Shown: positions 1-8,627, counted from the stretch's first letter. The stretch is DNA of 64,000 nt from Bacteroidales bacterium (GCA_023229505.1 JALNZD010000001.1:124001-188000); one strand, 5' to 3'. Translations and numbers: made by a program. Notes: a model not told the origin generated them from the letters alone.

Positions 1-1373
1 CACATATCGCAGTTGCCTGAAACGCCAAACATGGCATGCTGAAAGGTCTGAGTTGAGGTATTCCCTGCAGAAACATTATTTAGGTTTTTATTTAACTCTG
101 GAGCAGCAGGCATATTCATTCCCGGCATGGTGGATGTTTGTCCGCCCTGACGGTTCATCATGCTGGGCTTACCTTCCAACTGTGCGGCGGCATCAACGCT
201 GAATACGCCCTGCGTGACAATTTCCTCCCCTTCATTCAATCCATTCATCACTACATAGCTGCTTCCCAACATGGGACCGACTTCTATCTCGCGCATTTTA
301 AACACCGGCTCATCAGTTTCCGTTTGTTTCACATATACAACAGAGCGTTTGCCCGTCCATAATACCGCAGTGCCGGGAATGATTAAATTGTCATTGTATT
401 GATTGAGGTTTGCCTCAACAAGGCCGGTTGCAAACATTTCGGGCTTTAATTTTCCGGCCTGGTTGTTGATTTCTACCCGGACTTTTGCGACGCGGGTAAC
501 GGGATCGAGCACCGGATCAATAAAGGAAATATTGTCTGAAAAATTGACTCCAGGCATAGCCTGAACAGTGAAAGTAAGATGATCACCTTTTGCCAGAAAA
601 GGAAGGTCGCTTTCATAGGCATCGAACATCACCCATACATGCGAAAGATCTGCCACATCAAATAGTACCGTGCCGGGGGAAATATAATCGCCATTATTGA
701 CCCTTCTTGCAGTAACAATACCGGTTGTATTGGCATATACTTCAAAATCAGATTTGGCAATGCCTGAGCTCTCAATGCCGGCAATCTGATTATCGGTCAG
801 TTTCCACTGGCGAAGTTTATCTTTTGCTGCCTCATAAAGGATAGGTTGCGATGATTTTGTTTTGGCTGTTTCAAGCAGTTCCTGCTGGGCTGTTATCAAA
901 TCGGGTGAATATATTACGGCCAGCTTTTGTCCTTTTCCGACTGTTTCACCTGTATAGTTTACAAACAATTTTTCAATACGGCCTGGCAGATAAGACACCT
1001 GGCTTTGTAACATTCGTTCATCCGCCTGTACTTTGCCATATAGACGTACTTCTTTTACAGGTTTTTGTCTAGATACTGTTGATGTCAGGACGTTAGCCAA
1101 CTGAGCAGCTTCCTTGCTCAGGTGAATGGCATCAGGGTCTGTGGAGGTATTGCTTTGATTGAGTGGAATTAAATCCATGCCACAGATAGGGCATTTGCCC
1201 GGTTCGTGCATTCGTATCTGCGGGTGCATGGCGCAAGTCCAAATCGTGCTTTTAACAGTTTCAACCGTGAGGTCTTGCTTTTCTTCTTTTTGATCCGGGG
1301 AATGGAAAAATAACCAACCGAGAAAAATACCTATTATCAAGGTGATGATATAAAATATTTTTTTTCTTTTCAT
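1..1373 (-). CDS. cusB: CusB-type RND efflux periplasmic adaptor, C-terminus beyond window edge
   Basis: Periplasmic adaptor (membrane fusion protein) linking a CusA-type RND pump to a TolC channel for export of Cu(I)/Ag(I) or similar metals. Starting from the ATG at 1373, 457 codons are visible before the sequence runs off at base 1. An N-terminal membrane anchor (residues about 5-24) is followed by a heavy-metal-binding domain at about 45-71 containing AMHPQI and GKCPICGMDL. Then come the adaptor's hairpin, lipoyl and beta-barrel regions. The last visible residues, near HAMFGVSGNCDM, resemble the start of an extra C-terminal metal-binding domain, as seen in Bacteroidetes CusB proteins. It is the distal visible gene of the operon CusA - four-helix-bundle gene - TolC - CusB. 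The 150 bp upstream gap is filled by repeats. Confidence 0.9.
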   Translation of the reverse strand, partial: MKRKKIFYIITLIIGIFLGWLFFHSPDQKEEKQDLTVETVKSTIWTCAMHPQIRMHEPGKCPICGMDLIPLNQSNTSTDPDAIHLSKEAAQLANVLTSTVSRQKPVKEVRLYGKVQADERMLQSQVSYLPGRIEKLFVNYTGETVGKGQKLAVIYSPDLITAQQELLETAKTKSSQPILYEAAKDKLRQWKLTDNQIAGIESSGIAKSDFEVYANTTGIVTARRVNNGDYISPGTVLFDVADLSHVWVMFDAYESDLPFLAKGDHLTFTVQAMPGVNFSDNISFIDPVLDPVTRVAKVRVEINNQAGKLKPEMFATGLVEANLNQYNDNLIIPGTAVLWTGKRSVVYVKQTETDEPVFKMREIEVGPMLGSSYVVMNGLNEGEEIVTQGVFSVDAAAQLEGKPSMMNRQGGQTSTMPGMNMPAAPELNKNLNNVSAGNTSTQTFQHAMFGVSGNCDM

Positions 1374-1392
1374 AAATTTTATTTTAAAAGAT

Positions 1393-1545
1393 ATAAATAG
1401 AAATATAATGGAAATACAATGGAAATACAATGGAAATATAATGGAAATAAAGCATAAATACAATAGAATCATATTTCCAAGTTTTCAACGTATTTCCATG
1501 TATTTCAACATATTTCCATGTATTTCAATGTATTTCAAAATTTCC
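1393..1545. repeat. Inverted array of 11-bp and 10-bp GAAATA/TATTTC repeats
   Basis: The left arm (about 1393-1468) carries units of the form ATACAATGGAA with an 11 bp period. The right arm (about 1471-1545) carries TATTTCCATG-type units with a 10 bp period in the opposite orientation. The two arms could fold into a long imperfect hairpin between the TolC and CusB genes. The right arm also forms the last codons of the TolC gene (stop at 1525-1527). Confidence 0.85.
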
Positions 1546-2988
1546 TAATCTTTTGAGCCATGCAATGGAAGTGTTGAAATCGGCAATAGCTTCTATTTGC
1601 TTGTATTCGTAATCGAGGGTTTGCTGGCGAATGCGTAAAATATCAGTGAGATCTGAACCGGACGATGCATAACTTTTAAGCATAATATCGAGCGATCTCA
1701 AAGCTAGCTGATATTGTTCAGCATAGAGTTTTGTACGGCGCTGAGCATCCTGGTATAATTGCATGGCCTGATAATACTCCGTTTGCAATGAATTAGCCGT
1801 TGCTTTGTAATATTGTTTATTAGTCGATTTCAAAAAGTCGGCTTCGGTTTGCATAGCTTTATATTTTTTGCGGTAAATGGGTAAAGTAGCCGTTACCATC
1901 GGCATAATCATATCTTTTCCATTCATTGAGGAAGTGGACATATCACTTTTACTGATAATCGAATAATTTAAACCTAAACCGAACATAGGATAGCCCATGC
2001 GTGTAACCATTTTTTTACGGGCTTCGAGCGATTGCTGCTCATATTGAATCATCCCCAGCATCGGATTGTTACTTAAAATACTATCCGATACAGCAATCAT
2101 CGACGGTAAAAAGTTTTCGGCAATTAAAGTATCAGGCAGCGAAACCGGCGAATCAGGTGGCCTGTTCAGATAGCTGTTAAATTCGGCAACAGTGGTATTC
2201 CATTGGTTTTTTAACAGTTCTATATTGTTCAGAAGGTCACCGATTTCAATTTGGATCCTATACACATCAGAAAGCCCTGAACTACCGGAAGATGAACCCA
2301 TTGAGTTGTCCTGCATTGTTGATGCTGCCTGATTTGAAACAGACCCGGCAGTATTGCCCGAAATTCCTCCCATACTTTGCATACCGGAGGATCCGGAAGT
2401 AGCACTTTGAGTGGAAGCCGGGGACATTCTCCTGTTAGGTGTTGCGGTGCCATTCCCTGTCGGAGCGGCTTTGAACCTGACGATGGCCAATCTTTCAATC
2501 GTGCGAAGAATCTCGATATTTTTCTCCGAAATGCGGATATTCTGTTTAACTTTATGCAAATCGTACCATTTGCGTTGTACATCATAAAAGACCTGCAATT
2601 TGGCATCGCGAAATGATCCGTATTTTGCTTTTGCCATCAGGCTCATTTCATCCTTAGCCGATTTTATCACACCGAACCATGGGAACATTTGCATCAGCCT
2701 TATATCAGCCACCTGGTTACCACCAATAAGTTCCATGGGGCTGAGGAAGACTCCGAGACTAAAGTCAGGATCGGGTAAGCTGCCAACCTGCGGTACCTTT
2801 TGCAAAGCTGCCTCATATTCAAAATATCGCTGAAGTACTGTTGGGTTGTTTTGAGCAGCAATTTCAAGATAGTTCAGCAATGAGTCGGTTTGGGAATATG
2901 CTGATATACATAGAAATAAATAGAAATACATGGAAATACATGCAATGATATAATTCGTGGAGAATTTGAATTTATTGTTGTTTTTCAT
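1525..2988 (-). CDS. TolC/CusC-family outer membrane efflux protein
   Basis: Outer-membrane channel of the tripartite metal efflux pump, 487 aa, within the usual TolC range. An N-terminal signal peptide is followed by two OEP-type coiled-coil repeats. Between them, about residues 185-250, lies a low-complexity Ser/Gly/Met/Asn-rich insertion (for example SGMQSMGGISG, MQDNSMGSSSGSSG). The signal-peptide core (ISMYFYLFLCIS) is encoded by a GAAATA-type repeat array at 2909-2945, and the C-terminal residues FEIH lie in another array. The start at 2988 overlaps the end of the preceding four-helix-bundle gene by 17 nt. Family is sure; the metal specificity is inferred from the CusA and CusB neighbours. 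Confidence 0.88.
   Translation of the reverse strand: MKNNNKFKFSTNYIIACISMYFYLFLCISAYSQTDSLLNYLEIAAQNNPTVLQRYFEYEAALQKVPQVGSLPDPDFSLGVFLSPMELIGGNQVADIRLMQMFPWFGVIKSAKDEMSLMAKAKYGSFRDAKLQVFYDVQRKWYDLHKVKQNIRISEKNIEILRTIERLAIVRFKAAPTGNGTATPNRRMSPASTQSATSGSSGMQSMGGISGNTAGSVSNQAASTMQDNSMGSSSGSSGLSDVYRIQIEIGDLLNNIELLKNQWNTTVAEFNSYLNRPPDSPVSLPDTLIAENFLPSMIAVSDSILSNNPMLGMIQYEQQSLEARKKMVTRMGYPMFGLGLNYSIISKSDMSTSSMNGKDMIMPMVTATLPIYRKKYKAMQTEADFLKSTNKQYYKATANSLQTEYYQAMQLYQDAQRRTKLYAEQYQLALRSLDIMLKSYASSGSDLTDILRIRQQTLDYEYKQIEAIADFNTSIAWLKRLGNFEIH
2909..2945. repeat. 10-bp repeat array inside the TolC signal-peptide codons
   Basis: Three to four 10-bp units of the ATAGAAATAC / ATGGAAATAC type, oriented opposite to the array at 3353-3460. 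They lie in frame within the TolC-family gene and encode the hydrophobic core of its signal peptide. Confidence 0.85.
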
Positions 2989-3382
2989 CTTTGGTCAGTT
3001 TGATGAAATTGTTTAATCTGATTTGAAGATCTTTAGAAACAGTTTTATAATCATCAAAAATTTCTTGGGAGATTTTACCTCGTTCAAATAATAGCTCAAG
3101 CCAATGATCGGTGGCTTCAGACTGGGATGCCCTCGCATTATAATAAAACCGAACCTTATGCAAATAATGAAATCGGCTATAACCTTCTGCGATGTTCGCT
3201 CCAATAGAATCGGTTGAACGGATAAACTGATCACCAATGACTTTTTTTTCTTCAAAACTCATTTTTGAATAAATGTTCCAAGCAATAACTGAAAGTTTCC
3301 TGGCTAATTGATATACCTTCAAATCCTTAACTTGTATGTAGTTTCTACTTCCATTTATTTCATTAATTTCATTTATTTCCAT
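2972..3382 (-). CDS. Four-helix bundle protein, S23 / 23S rRNA-intervening-sequence family
   Basis: A 136 aa protein of the S23 four-helix-bundle family (TIGR02436-type). Members are encoded in 23S rRNA intervening sequences of some bacteria and as stand-alone genes in many Bacteroidetes; their function is unclear. Family features seen are DLKVYQLARKLS near residue 19, then DQFIRSTDSIGANIAEGYSR and ASQSEATDHWLELL. The first residues (MEINEINEING) are encoded by 9-bp repeat units, so the start codon itself sits inside the repeat array. The gene sits between CusA and TolC of an efflux operon, where it has no obvious role, and is flanked by inverted repeat arrays (2909-2945 and 3353-3460). It overlaps the TolC start by 17 nt. 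It looks like an inserted passenger. Confidence 0.85.
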   Translation of the reverse strand: MEINEINEINGSRNYIQVKDLKVYQLARKLSVIAWNIYSKMSFEEKKVIGDQFIRSTDSIGANIAEGYSRFHYLHKVRFYYNARASQSEATDHWLELLFERGKISQEIFDDYKTVSKDLQIRLNNFIKLTKDEKQQ

Positions 3383-3460
3383 GTATTTCTATGTATTTCA
3401 ACGTATTTCTATTTATTTCTAAGTATTTCTATGTATTTCTATTTATTTCAATTTCCTTTC
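3353..3460. repeat. 9-10 bp TATTTC repeat array between CusA and the four-helix-bundle gene
   Basis: About ten units with an invariant TATTTC core and a variable 4-nt tail (CATG, TATG, AACG, TATT, TAAG), mostly 10 bp apart, with two 9-bp units at the left end. The array contains the start codon of the four-helix-bundle gene and the last codons of cusA (stop at 3443-3445). Confidence 0.9.
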
Positions 3461-6400
3461 CCTCCACATCGCCTGAAACAAAGGAACCACGAAGACTGTC
3501 ATTACCTGGATAACCATACCACCAAACATGGGTATTGCCATTGGGACCATAATATCAGCTCCTTTGCCGTTAGATGATAAGACAGGTAATAAAGCAATGA
3601 CAGCAACGGCTGTGGTCATCATAGCTGGCCTTACACGTTTCAGCCCGGCAGACACTACGGCTTCACGCACTTCATGAACAGTTGCAGGATGCCGCGCTTC
3701 AAATACCTGGTGAATATAAGTCCCCATGATTACGCCATCATTAGTGGCTATACCGAATAAAGCAATAAAACCAACCCAGACTGCCACGCTCAGATTTATC
3801 GTGTGCATCTGGAACATATCCCGCAGGTTTATGCCAGCAACGGAAAAATTAAGAAACCAACCCTGACCATATAACCAGAGCATGATAAATCCACCGGCAA
3901 ATGCGACGAATACGCCGGAAAAATGAATAAATGAGGCCGTAACAGTGCGGAATTGGAAGTACAACAATAACAATATCAATAATAAGCTTATGGGTATGAC
4001 AATAGCCAGTCTTTTTGTAGCCCTCAGCTGATGTTCATAATTGCCAGCGAATTTATAAGACACTCCGGCAGGAAGGGTAAGAGATCCTGTATTCAGCTTC
4101 TGTTGGATTATTTTAGCTGCTTCTTCCACTACATCAACTTCTGCTTTTCCTTCTATCTTATCGAATATAACATATCCGACAAGGAAGGTGTTTTCACTCC
4201 GGATCATTTGAGCTCCGCGGGTGTAATCAATATCGGCGATTTCGCCCAAAGGAACCTGGACGCCATTCATTGCCGGGATCAGGATGCGTTTCAGGTCATC
4301 AGGATTATCGCGCAACTCACGGGCATAACGGACCCTGATTGGGAACCTTTCGCGGCCTTCGACCGATGTGGAAAGGCTCATGCCTCCGACAGCCACCTGC
4401 AGCACTTCCTGGACATCGCTGATACTCATCCCATAACGGGCCATCGCTTCGCGATTGAGGTTGATTTCGAGGTAAGGCGCCCCTACGGCCCGGTCGTAGA
4501 ACACGGATGATGCTTTGACTGACGGCACATCTTTCAGCGCTTGCTCAAACTGCATACCAGCCAGCTCGATGGAGTTGAGATCGGGCCCGTAAACTTTTAA
4601 ACCCATCGGGGCGCGCATACCGGTTGAAAGCATCACCAGCCGGGTCTCAATCGGTTGCAGCTTTGGAGCGGAAGTCAGACCAGGGATGTCAGTTACCTTG
4701 ACTATTTCGTTCCAGATATCCAGAGGCTTTTTAATCTGCGGACGCCACTGGCGGAAATACTCTCCATTTTCATCTTTTATCAGAAAACTATCTATATTTT
4801 TCGAAATATATTGAAATACATTGAAATACGTTGAAATATTAGAATCCCGTATTTCAGATTTTATCCACTGACCTTTGACTAAAACTAAAAATGTTCCACT
4901 TTCTTTATTATACTTTATTTCCTCAATATTATCGACTGTAACTTTATTTCCATCTATTTCTATTGTATTTCCATCTATTTCTATTGTATTTCCATCTATT
5001 TCTATTGTATTTCCATCTATTTCTATTGTATTTCCATCTATTTCAACCGCATTTCTATTTATTTCTATTGTATTTCTGAATTCCGACAAGTTCAAAATAA
5101 AATTCACATTCTTATCTGCCTTAAACCTTTGTCTATGCCCATTTTCGTTAAGGATGTACTCAGGCCGGTAATTGATAGTATTCTCAAACATTTGCACCGG
5201 GGCCGGATCAAGGGCAGAATTAACGCGGCCCCATTTACCCACGGCAATTTCGACTTCGGGAATAGCAGAAAGCCGTTTGTCGAGCGTTTCAATGTATTCA
5301 AGGTTCTTCTCAATGCTTGAATGTGGCATACTGGTGGGCATGAGCAAGAAAGAACCTTCGTTTAATGAAGGCATAAACTCCTTGCCAATTCCCGGAAACG
5401 TCTTTACAGGAGCCTGCCAGATTGCTGTTTGCCTGAAATTTTTCCAACCCACACTTTCTATACCTGATGCAACAAAACCGAATATTTTATCAAAACCCTG
5501 CCAGGCTAACAGACCAAAAAATAAAGTGACTGCCGGTATGATCAGGAACTTACTTTTATGTGCCAACGCCCAACGAATAATATCTTCATAATAATGCACC
5601 ATGGACATCAGGGCAGCAAGAATCACAGCAATGATACCACTCACAAAAATGAAATTGATGAAAGTACTGTTATGAGCGCCTAGGGGAAGCCACTCAACTG
5701 AGAGATACCAGGCTGCTGCAAGCACGGTAATGGCAATGTTGATATAGTTAGGAAATTCTTTCCGGTATTCAGGCCAGCGGTAATCGAGCAAATTATTTAT
5801 ACCTACAGCAATTAAAGCCAATGCCGGCCAGGTATGCCAGAAAATTATAAACGCTATCCCTGCTATGATAAGGCTTCCGTTCCACACCATTCGGATTTTC
5901 TTTTTATCAAAGCGGATATTGAAGAATATATGCACCAGTGTTGGCAAAACCACGATTCCGAGGATAAATGCAGCGATCAGGGCGAAGGTTTTCGTAAAAG
6001 CCAGGGGGTGAAATAATTTACCTTCGGCGGCCTGCATGGCAAAAACGGGCAGAAAGCTGACAATGGTAGTTGCAATGGAAGTAACCACCGCTGCACGCAC
6101 TTCGGTAGTGGCCAGGTATATAACCTGGAGCAATTTCTTCCCACGGATGCCTAAATTTTCGGGCATTTCCAAATGCCGGAGAATGTTCTCCACATCCACA
6201 ATCCCAATGTCGACCATTACGCCAATGGCAATTGCAATACCCGATAAGGCAACGATATTGGCTTCGATGCCGAATAGTCGCATGAGGATGAAAGTCATTA
6301 ATACGCCAATGGGCAGAAGGCCCGCTACAATGAGGGATGCTCTCAGGTTCATCACCAGGATAATAATCACAATAATACTGATAAGGATTTCATGCGATAG

Positions 6401-7501
6401 GGCATATTCAAGCGTTCCGATGGTTTCTTTAATCAGCCCGGTACGGTCGTAGAATGGAACAATCGTCACTTTGGAAACTGAACCATCGGGCAGGGTTTTT
6501 TGCGGCAAACCGGCTTCTATCTCTTTTATTTTATCTTTTACATTATTGATGACTTCCATGGGATTTGACCCAAAGCGGGCAACTACTACCGCGCCTACTG
6601 CTTCGGAACCCGACTTATCGAGTCCACCGCGGCGGGTAGCCGGTCCAAATGCAACGCGGGCAACATCTTTAATGCGCACCGGTACATTGTTTCTTACAGC
6701 TACGACAGAGATTTCAAGGTCTTCCAAATTCTTTACATAGCCTAAACCGCGGATAATGTATTCCACATTGTTAATTTCTATAGTTTCCGCACCGATGTCG
6801 AGGTTGCTTTTGCGCACGGCATTCATTACATCCATCACTGATACATTGAATGCTTTTAGCGCTTCAGGATTCAAGTCGATCTGGTATTCCTTTATGAAAC
6901 CACCCACTGATGCCACTTCGGAAACACCTTCTGCTATAGTAAGTCCGTATTTAACGTAAAAATCCTGGATGGTCCTGAGCTCCTGCGGATTCCATCCCCC
7001 GTTTGGCTGTCCTGTTGCAGGGTCCCGGCCTTCAAGAGTGTACCAGAAAATTTGTCCCAGTGCAGTAGCATCAGGGCCAAGAGTGGGTTGAACCCCGGCA
7101 GGTAATGTTCCGGAAGGCAGGGAGTTGAGCTTTTCGAGAATGCGTGACCTGCTCCAGTAAAATTCGACGTTATCTTTAAAAATAATGTAGATAAATGACA
7201 TACCGAACATCGAAGTGCTTCTAACGTTCTGCACCCCTGGAATACCCAACAATGCAGTAGTTAAAGGGTAAGTTACCTGGTCCTGGATGTCCCTGGGAGA
7301 ACGTCCCATCCATTCGGTAGCCACGATCTGCTGATTTTCGCCAATATCGGGGATAGCGTCCACCGGAACAGGATCGCGGGGTATGAAACCCGTTTTCAGG
7401 TTGAATGGCATATAAACAATACCCAGCACCACAAAAGTGATCAGAAAAATAAAGGTGATCAGCCGGTTTTCAAGGAAATATTTTACCAGACGATTAAACA
7501 T
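3443..7501 (-). CDS. cusA: CusA-type heavy-metal RND efflux pump with a repeat-encoded insertion
   Basis: Inner-membrane proton-driven heavy-metal (Cu/Ag-like) RND pump, 1352 aa. Bacteroidetes homologues are usually shorter. Typical features are the N-terminal TM after MFNRLVKYFLENRL, the WMGRSPRDIQDQVTYPL porter segment, GVMVDIGIVDVENILRH in the TM4 region, the hydrophilic loop GKEFMPSLNEGSF, and GIATNDGVIMGTYI near the C-terminus. Between residues about 797 and 905, a loop that is normally short is expanded by five in-frame NTIEIDG-type heptapeptides and by further repeat-derived sequence (STYFNVFQYISKN). The conserved protein resumes at GEYFRQWRP. First gene of the operon, with a TAnnTTTG promoter about 65 nt upstream. 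The insert keeps the reading frame, so the gene is probably functional. Confidence 0.92.
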   Translation of the reverse strand: MFNRLVKYFLENRLITFIFLITFVVLGIVYMPFNLKTGFIPRDPVPVDAIPDIGENQQIVATEWMGRSPRDIQDQVTYPLTTALLGIPGVQNVRSTSMFGMSFIYIIFKDNVEFYWSRSRILEKLNSLPSGTLPAGVQPTLGPDATALGQIFWYTLEGRDPATGQPNGGWNPQELRTIQDFYVKYGLTIAEGVSEVASVGGFIKEYQIDLNPEALKAFNVSVMDVMNAVRKSNLDIGAETIEINNVEYIIRGLGYVKNLEDLEISVVAVRNNVPVRIKDVARVAFGPATRRGGLDKSGSEAVGAVVVARFGSNPMEVINNVKDKIKEIEAGLPQKTLPDGSVSKVTIVPFYDRTGLIKETIGTLEYALSHEILISIIVIIILVMNLRASLIVAGLLPIGVLMTFILMRLFGIEANIVALSGIAIAIGVMVDIGIVDVENILRHLEMPENLGIRGKKLLQVIYLATTEVRAAVVTSIATTIVSFLPVFAMQAAEGKLFHPLAFTKTFALIAAFILGIVVLPTLVHIFFNIRFDKKKIRMVWNGSLIIAGIAFIIFWHTWPALALIAVGINNLLDYRWPEYRKEFPNYINIAITVLAAAWYLSVEWLPLGAHNSTFINFIFVSGIIAVILAALMSMVHYYEDIIRWALAHKSKFLIIPAVTLFFGLLAWQGFDKIFGFVASGIESVGWKNFRQTAIWQAPVKTFPGIGKEFMPSLNEGSFLLMPTSMPHSSIEKNLEYIETLDKRLSAIPEVEIAVGKWGRVNSALDPAPVQMFENTINYRPEYILNENGHRQRFKADKNVNFILNLSEFRNTIEINRNAVEIDGNTIEIDGNTIEIDGNTIEIDGNTIEIDGNKVTVDNIEEIKYNKESGTFLVLVKGQWIKSEIRDSNISTYFNVFQYISKNIDSFLIKDENGEYFRQWRPQIKKPLDIWNEIVKVTDIPGLTSAPKLQPIETRLVMLSTGMRAPMGLKVYGPDLNSIELAGMQFEQALKDVPSVKASSVFYDRAVGAPYLEINLNREAMARYGMSISDVQEVLQVAVGGMSLSTSVEGRERFPIRVRYARELRDNPDDLKRILIPAMNGVQVPLGEIADIDYTRGAQMIRSENTFLVGYVIFDKIEGKAEVDVVEEAAKIIQQKLNTGSLTLPAGVSYKFAGNYEHQLRATKRLAIVIPISLLLILLLLYFQFRTVTASFIHFSGVFVAFAGGFIMLWLYGQGWFLNFSVAGINLRDMFQMHTINLSVAVWVGFIALFGIATNDGVIMGTYIHQVFEARHPATVHEVREAVVSAGLKRVRPAMMTTAVAVIALLPVLSSNGKGADIMVPMAIPMFGGMVIQVMTVFVVPLFQAMWRERKLK
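4801..4840. repeat. 10-bp GAAATA repeat array within cusA
   Basis: Four units of TTGAAATACA type with a 10 bp period, in the orientation opposite to the array at 4945-5083. Translated on the minus strand, it gives the STYFNVFQYISKN segment of CusA. Confidence 0.85.
4945..5083. repeat. 21-bp tandem repeat in frame within cusA
   Basis: Four identical and two degenerate copies of a 21-bp unit (units begin at about 4945, 4966, 4987, 5008, 5029 and 5050). Each unit is two TATTTC cores spaced 10 and 11 bp apart and encodes seven residues (NTIEIDG). Because 21 is a multiple of three, copy number can change without shifting the cusA frame. Confidence 0.93.
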
Positions 7502-7564
7502 GAGCTAATGATTTTAGCAGTTTAATTTAATTTGTTATTTATTATAACCTGAATCAATGTTTAA

Positions 7565-7593
7565 CAAAATTATTCTTTTTAAACAATTATCAA
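7565..7593 (-). promoter_or_regulatory. Bacteroidetes-type promoter of the cus operon
   Basis: On the minus strand, TTG (7593-7591) is followed after 18 bp by TAATTTTG (7572-7565), matching the Bacteroidetes TTG-N17-23-TAnnTTTG consensus. The cusA ATG is about 64 nt downstream. Confidence 0.6.
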
Positions 7594-7612
7594 TTAAATG
7601 ATTGATTTAGAA

Positions 7613-8044
7613 TTACATGCCACAGCAACCATGCATGTCATGTTTTTGTGCTTTTTCCTTTTGGAGCTTCATACCACATATAGAGCATTTGCCAGGTTCC
7701 ATTGAGGTAATTTCCGGGTGCATGGGGCAGGAATAAGGAGCTGAAGATTTCAGTTCTAAATCCATCCCGCATTTTGGACATTTACCGGGTGATGAACTCA
7801 TCACCTCAGGATGCATGGGGCAGGTATATTGAGGAGCCATTTTTTGAATGAGATCCATACCACAAACGGGGCATTTTCCTGGCTTGTCACTTTTAATTTC
7901 AGGGTGCATGGAACATGTATATGATACAAGATTCTCTGTATTGACAGGATTAATCCGATTAATTGAATTGGTGTCGCTGTTTTGAGCAACCGCATACCCC
8001 ATACTGATCAGCATGAGGCATGCAAGGATAATGTATTTTGACAT
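7613..8044 (-). CDS. Secreted protein with three heavy-metal-binding domains
   Basis: A 143 aa protein with a signal peptide (about residues 1-20, cleaving after VAQ) and three tandem copies of the short heavy-metal-binding domain. Each copy has the form YTCPMHPE...PGKCPxCGM(D/K)L, at about residues 43-70, 72-100 and 106-132. The tail HDMHGCCGM adds more thiolates and a His. The same domain occurs once in the N-terminus of the nearby CusB. It lies about 110 bp upstream of cusA on the same strand and is likely part of the same copper/silver response, as a periplasmic metal-binding protein. That role is inferred. Confidence 0.8.
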   Translation of the reverse strand: MSKYIILACLMLISMGYAVAQNSDTNSINRINPVNTENLVSYTCSMHPEIKSDKPGKCPVCGMDLIQKMAPQYTCPMHPEVMSSSPGKCPKCGMDLELKSSAPYSCPMHPEITSMEPGKCSICGMKLQKEKAQKHDMHGCCGM

Positions 8045-8114
8045 AATCTTTATATTTATTTAGTTAGATAAATTATGTGTTTAAGAAAATTTACTGATAA
8101 AGTGATTCATGACC

Positions 8115-8627
8115 CTATTGTTTTACCGGGTGATGAGAGGGGTGAGCTTGCCTGATCGCAATTAGTTCGCGATAGGTTTGATTTACTCTGGCCGTATCAC
8201 CCATGAAAGAATGCATGGCCATCATGCCACTACCGTGCAAAGTATCATCGCCCATCATATCACCACCCATCATACCGCCACCCATCATATTGCTATCCAT
8301 CATGTTGCCGTTCATCATACTATCCCCTTCCATCATTTCCTGGCAATAGGTAAGATAATATATGTTACATAGCGAATCGTTCATGTGATAAAGACTGTCC
8401 TCCAAAAAAATCAGAGGACTTAAGTACTGGCCATCCGGATCATAGTGATTTATAACCAGATCATCATTTGATTTAGCTTCCTGGAAAGCTTTTATTAAAT
8501 TTGATTCAGTATCATTCAAACTGCCATTGAGTTCGTCTTGCCTGTTTTCATCTTTGCAACTGTATGTGATTGCTGCGATAGCTATGATCATAGCTATAAT
8601 CATTAAGATCTGTTTCATTTTTTTCAT
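8115..8627 (-). CDS. Methionine-rich lipoprotein, probable copper-binding
   Basis: 170 aa from the ATG at 8627. That start was chosen because MKKMKQIL begins a canonical lipoprotein signal ending in AITYSC (Cys about residue 24); an upstream in-frame ATG gives a non-signal extension. Residues about 115-150 form a Met/Gly/Asp-rich stretch with repeated MMxGxMM (for example NMMDSNMMGGGMMGGDMM). Such Met clusters are typical Cu(I)/Ag(I) ligands. The surrounding sequence is unfamiliar to me. Neighbouring metal-domain and cus genes support a periplasmic metal-buffering role, as an inference. Confidence 0.7.
   Translation of the reverse strand: MKKMKQILMIIAMIIAIAAITYSCKDENRQDELNGSLNDTESNLIKAFQEAKSNDDLVINHYDPDGQYLSPLIFLEDSLYHMNDSLCNIYYLTYCQEMMEGDSMMNGNMMDSNMMGGGMMGGDMMGDDTLHGSGMMAMHSFMGDTARVNQTYRELIAIRQAHPSHHPVKQ

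Noticed and set aside
2972..3382. Accessory (Avd) protein of a diversity-generating retroelement
   Set aside because: Avd is also a four-helix bundle, but I found no reverse transcriptase or template/variable repeat pair in the window.
4945..5083. Possible CRISPR array
   Set aside because: Units are 21 bp directly adjacent copies with no unique spacers, lie in frame in cusA, and no cas genes are present.
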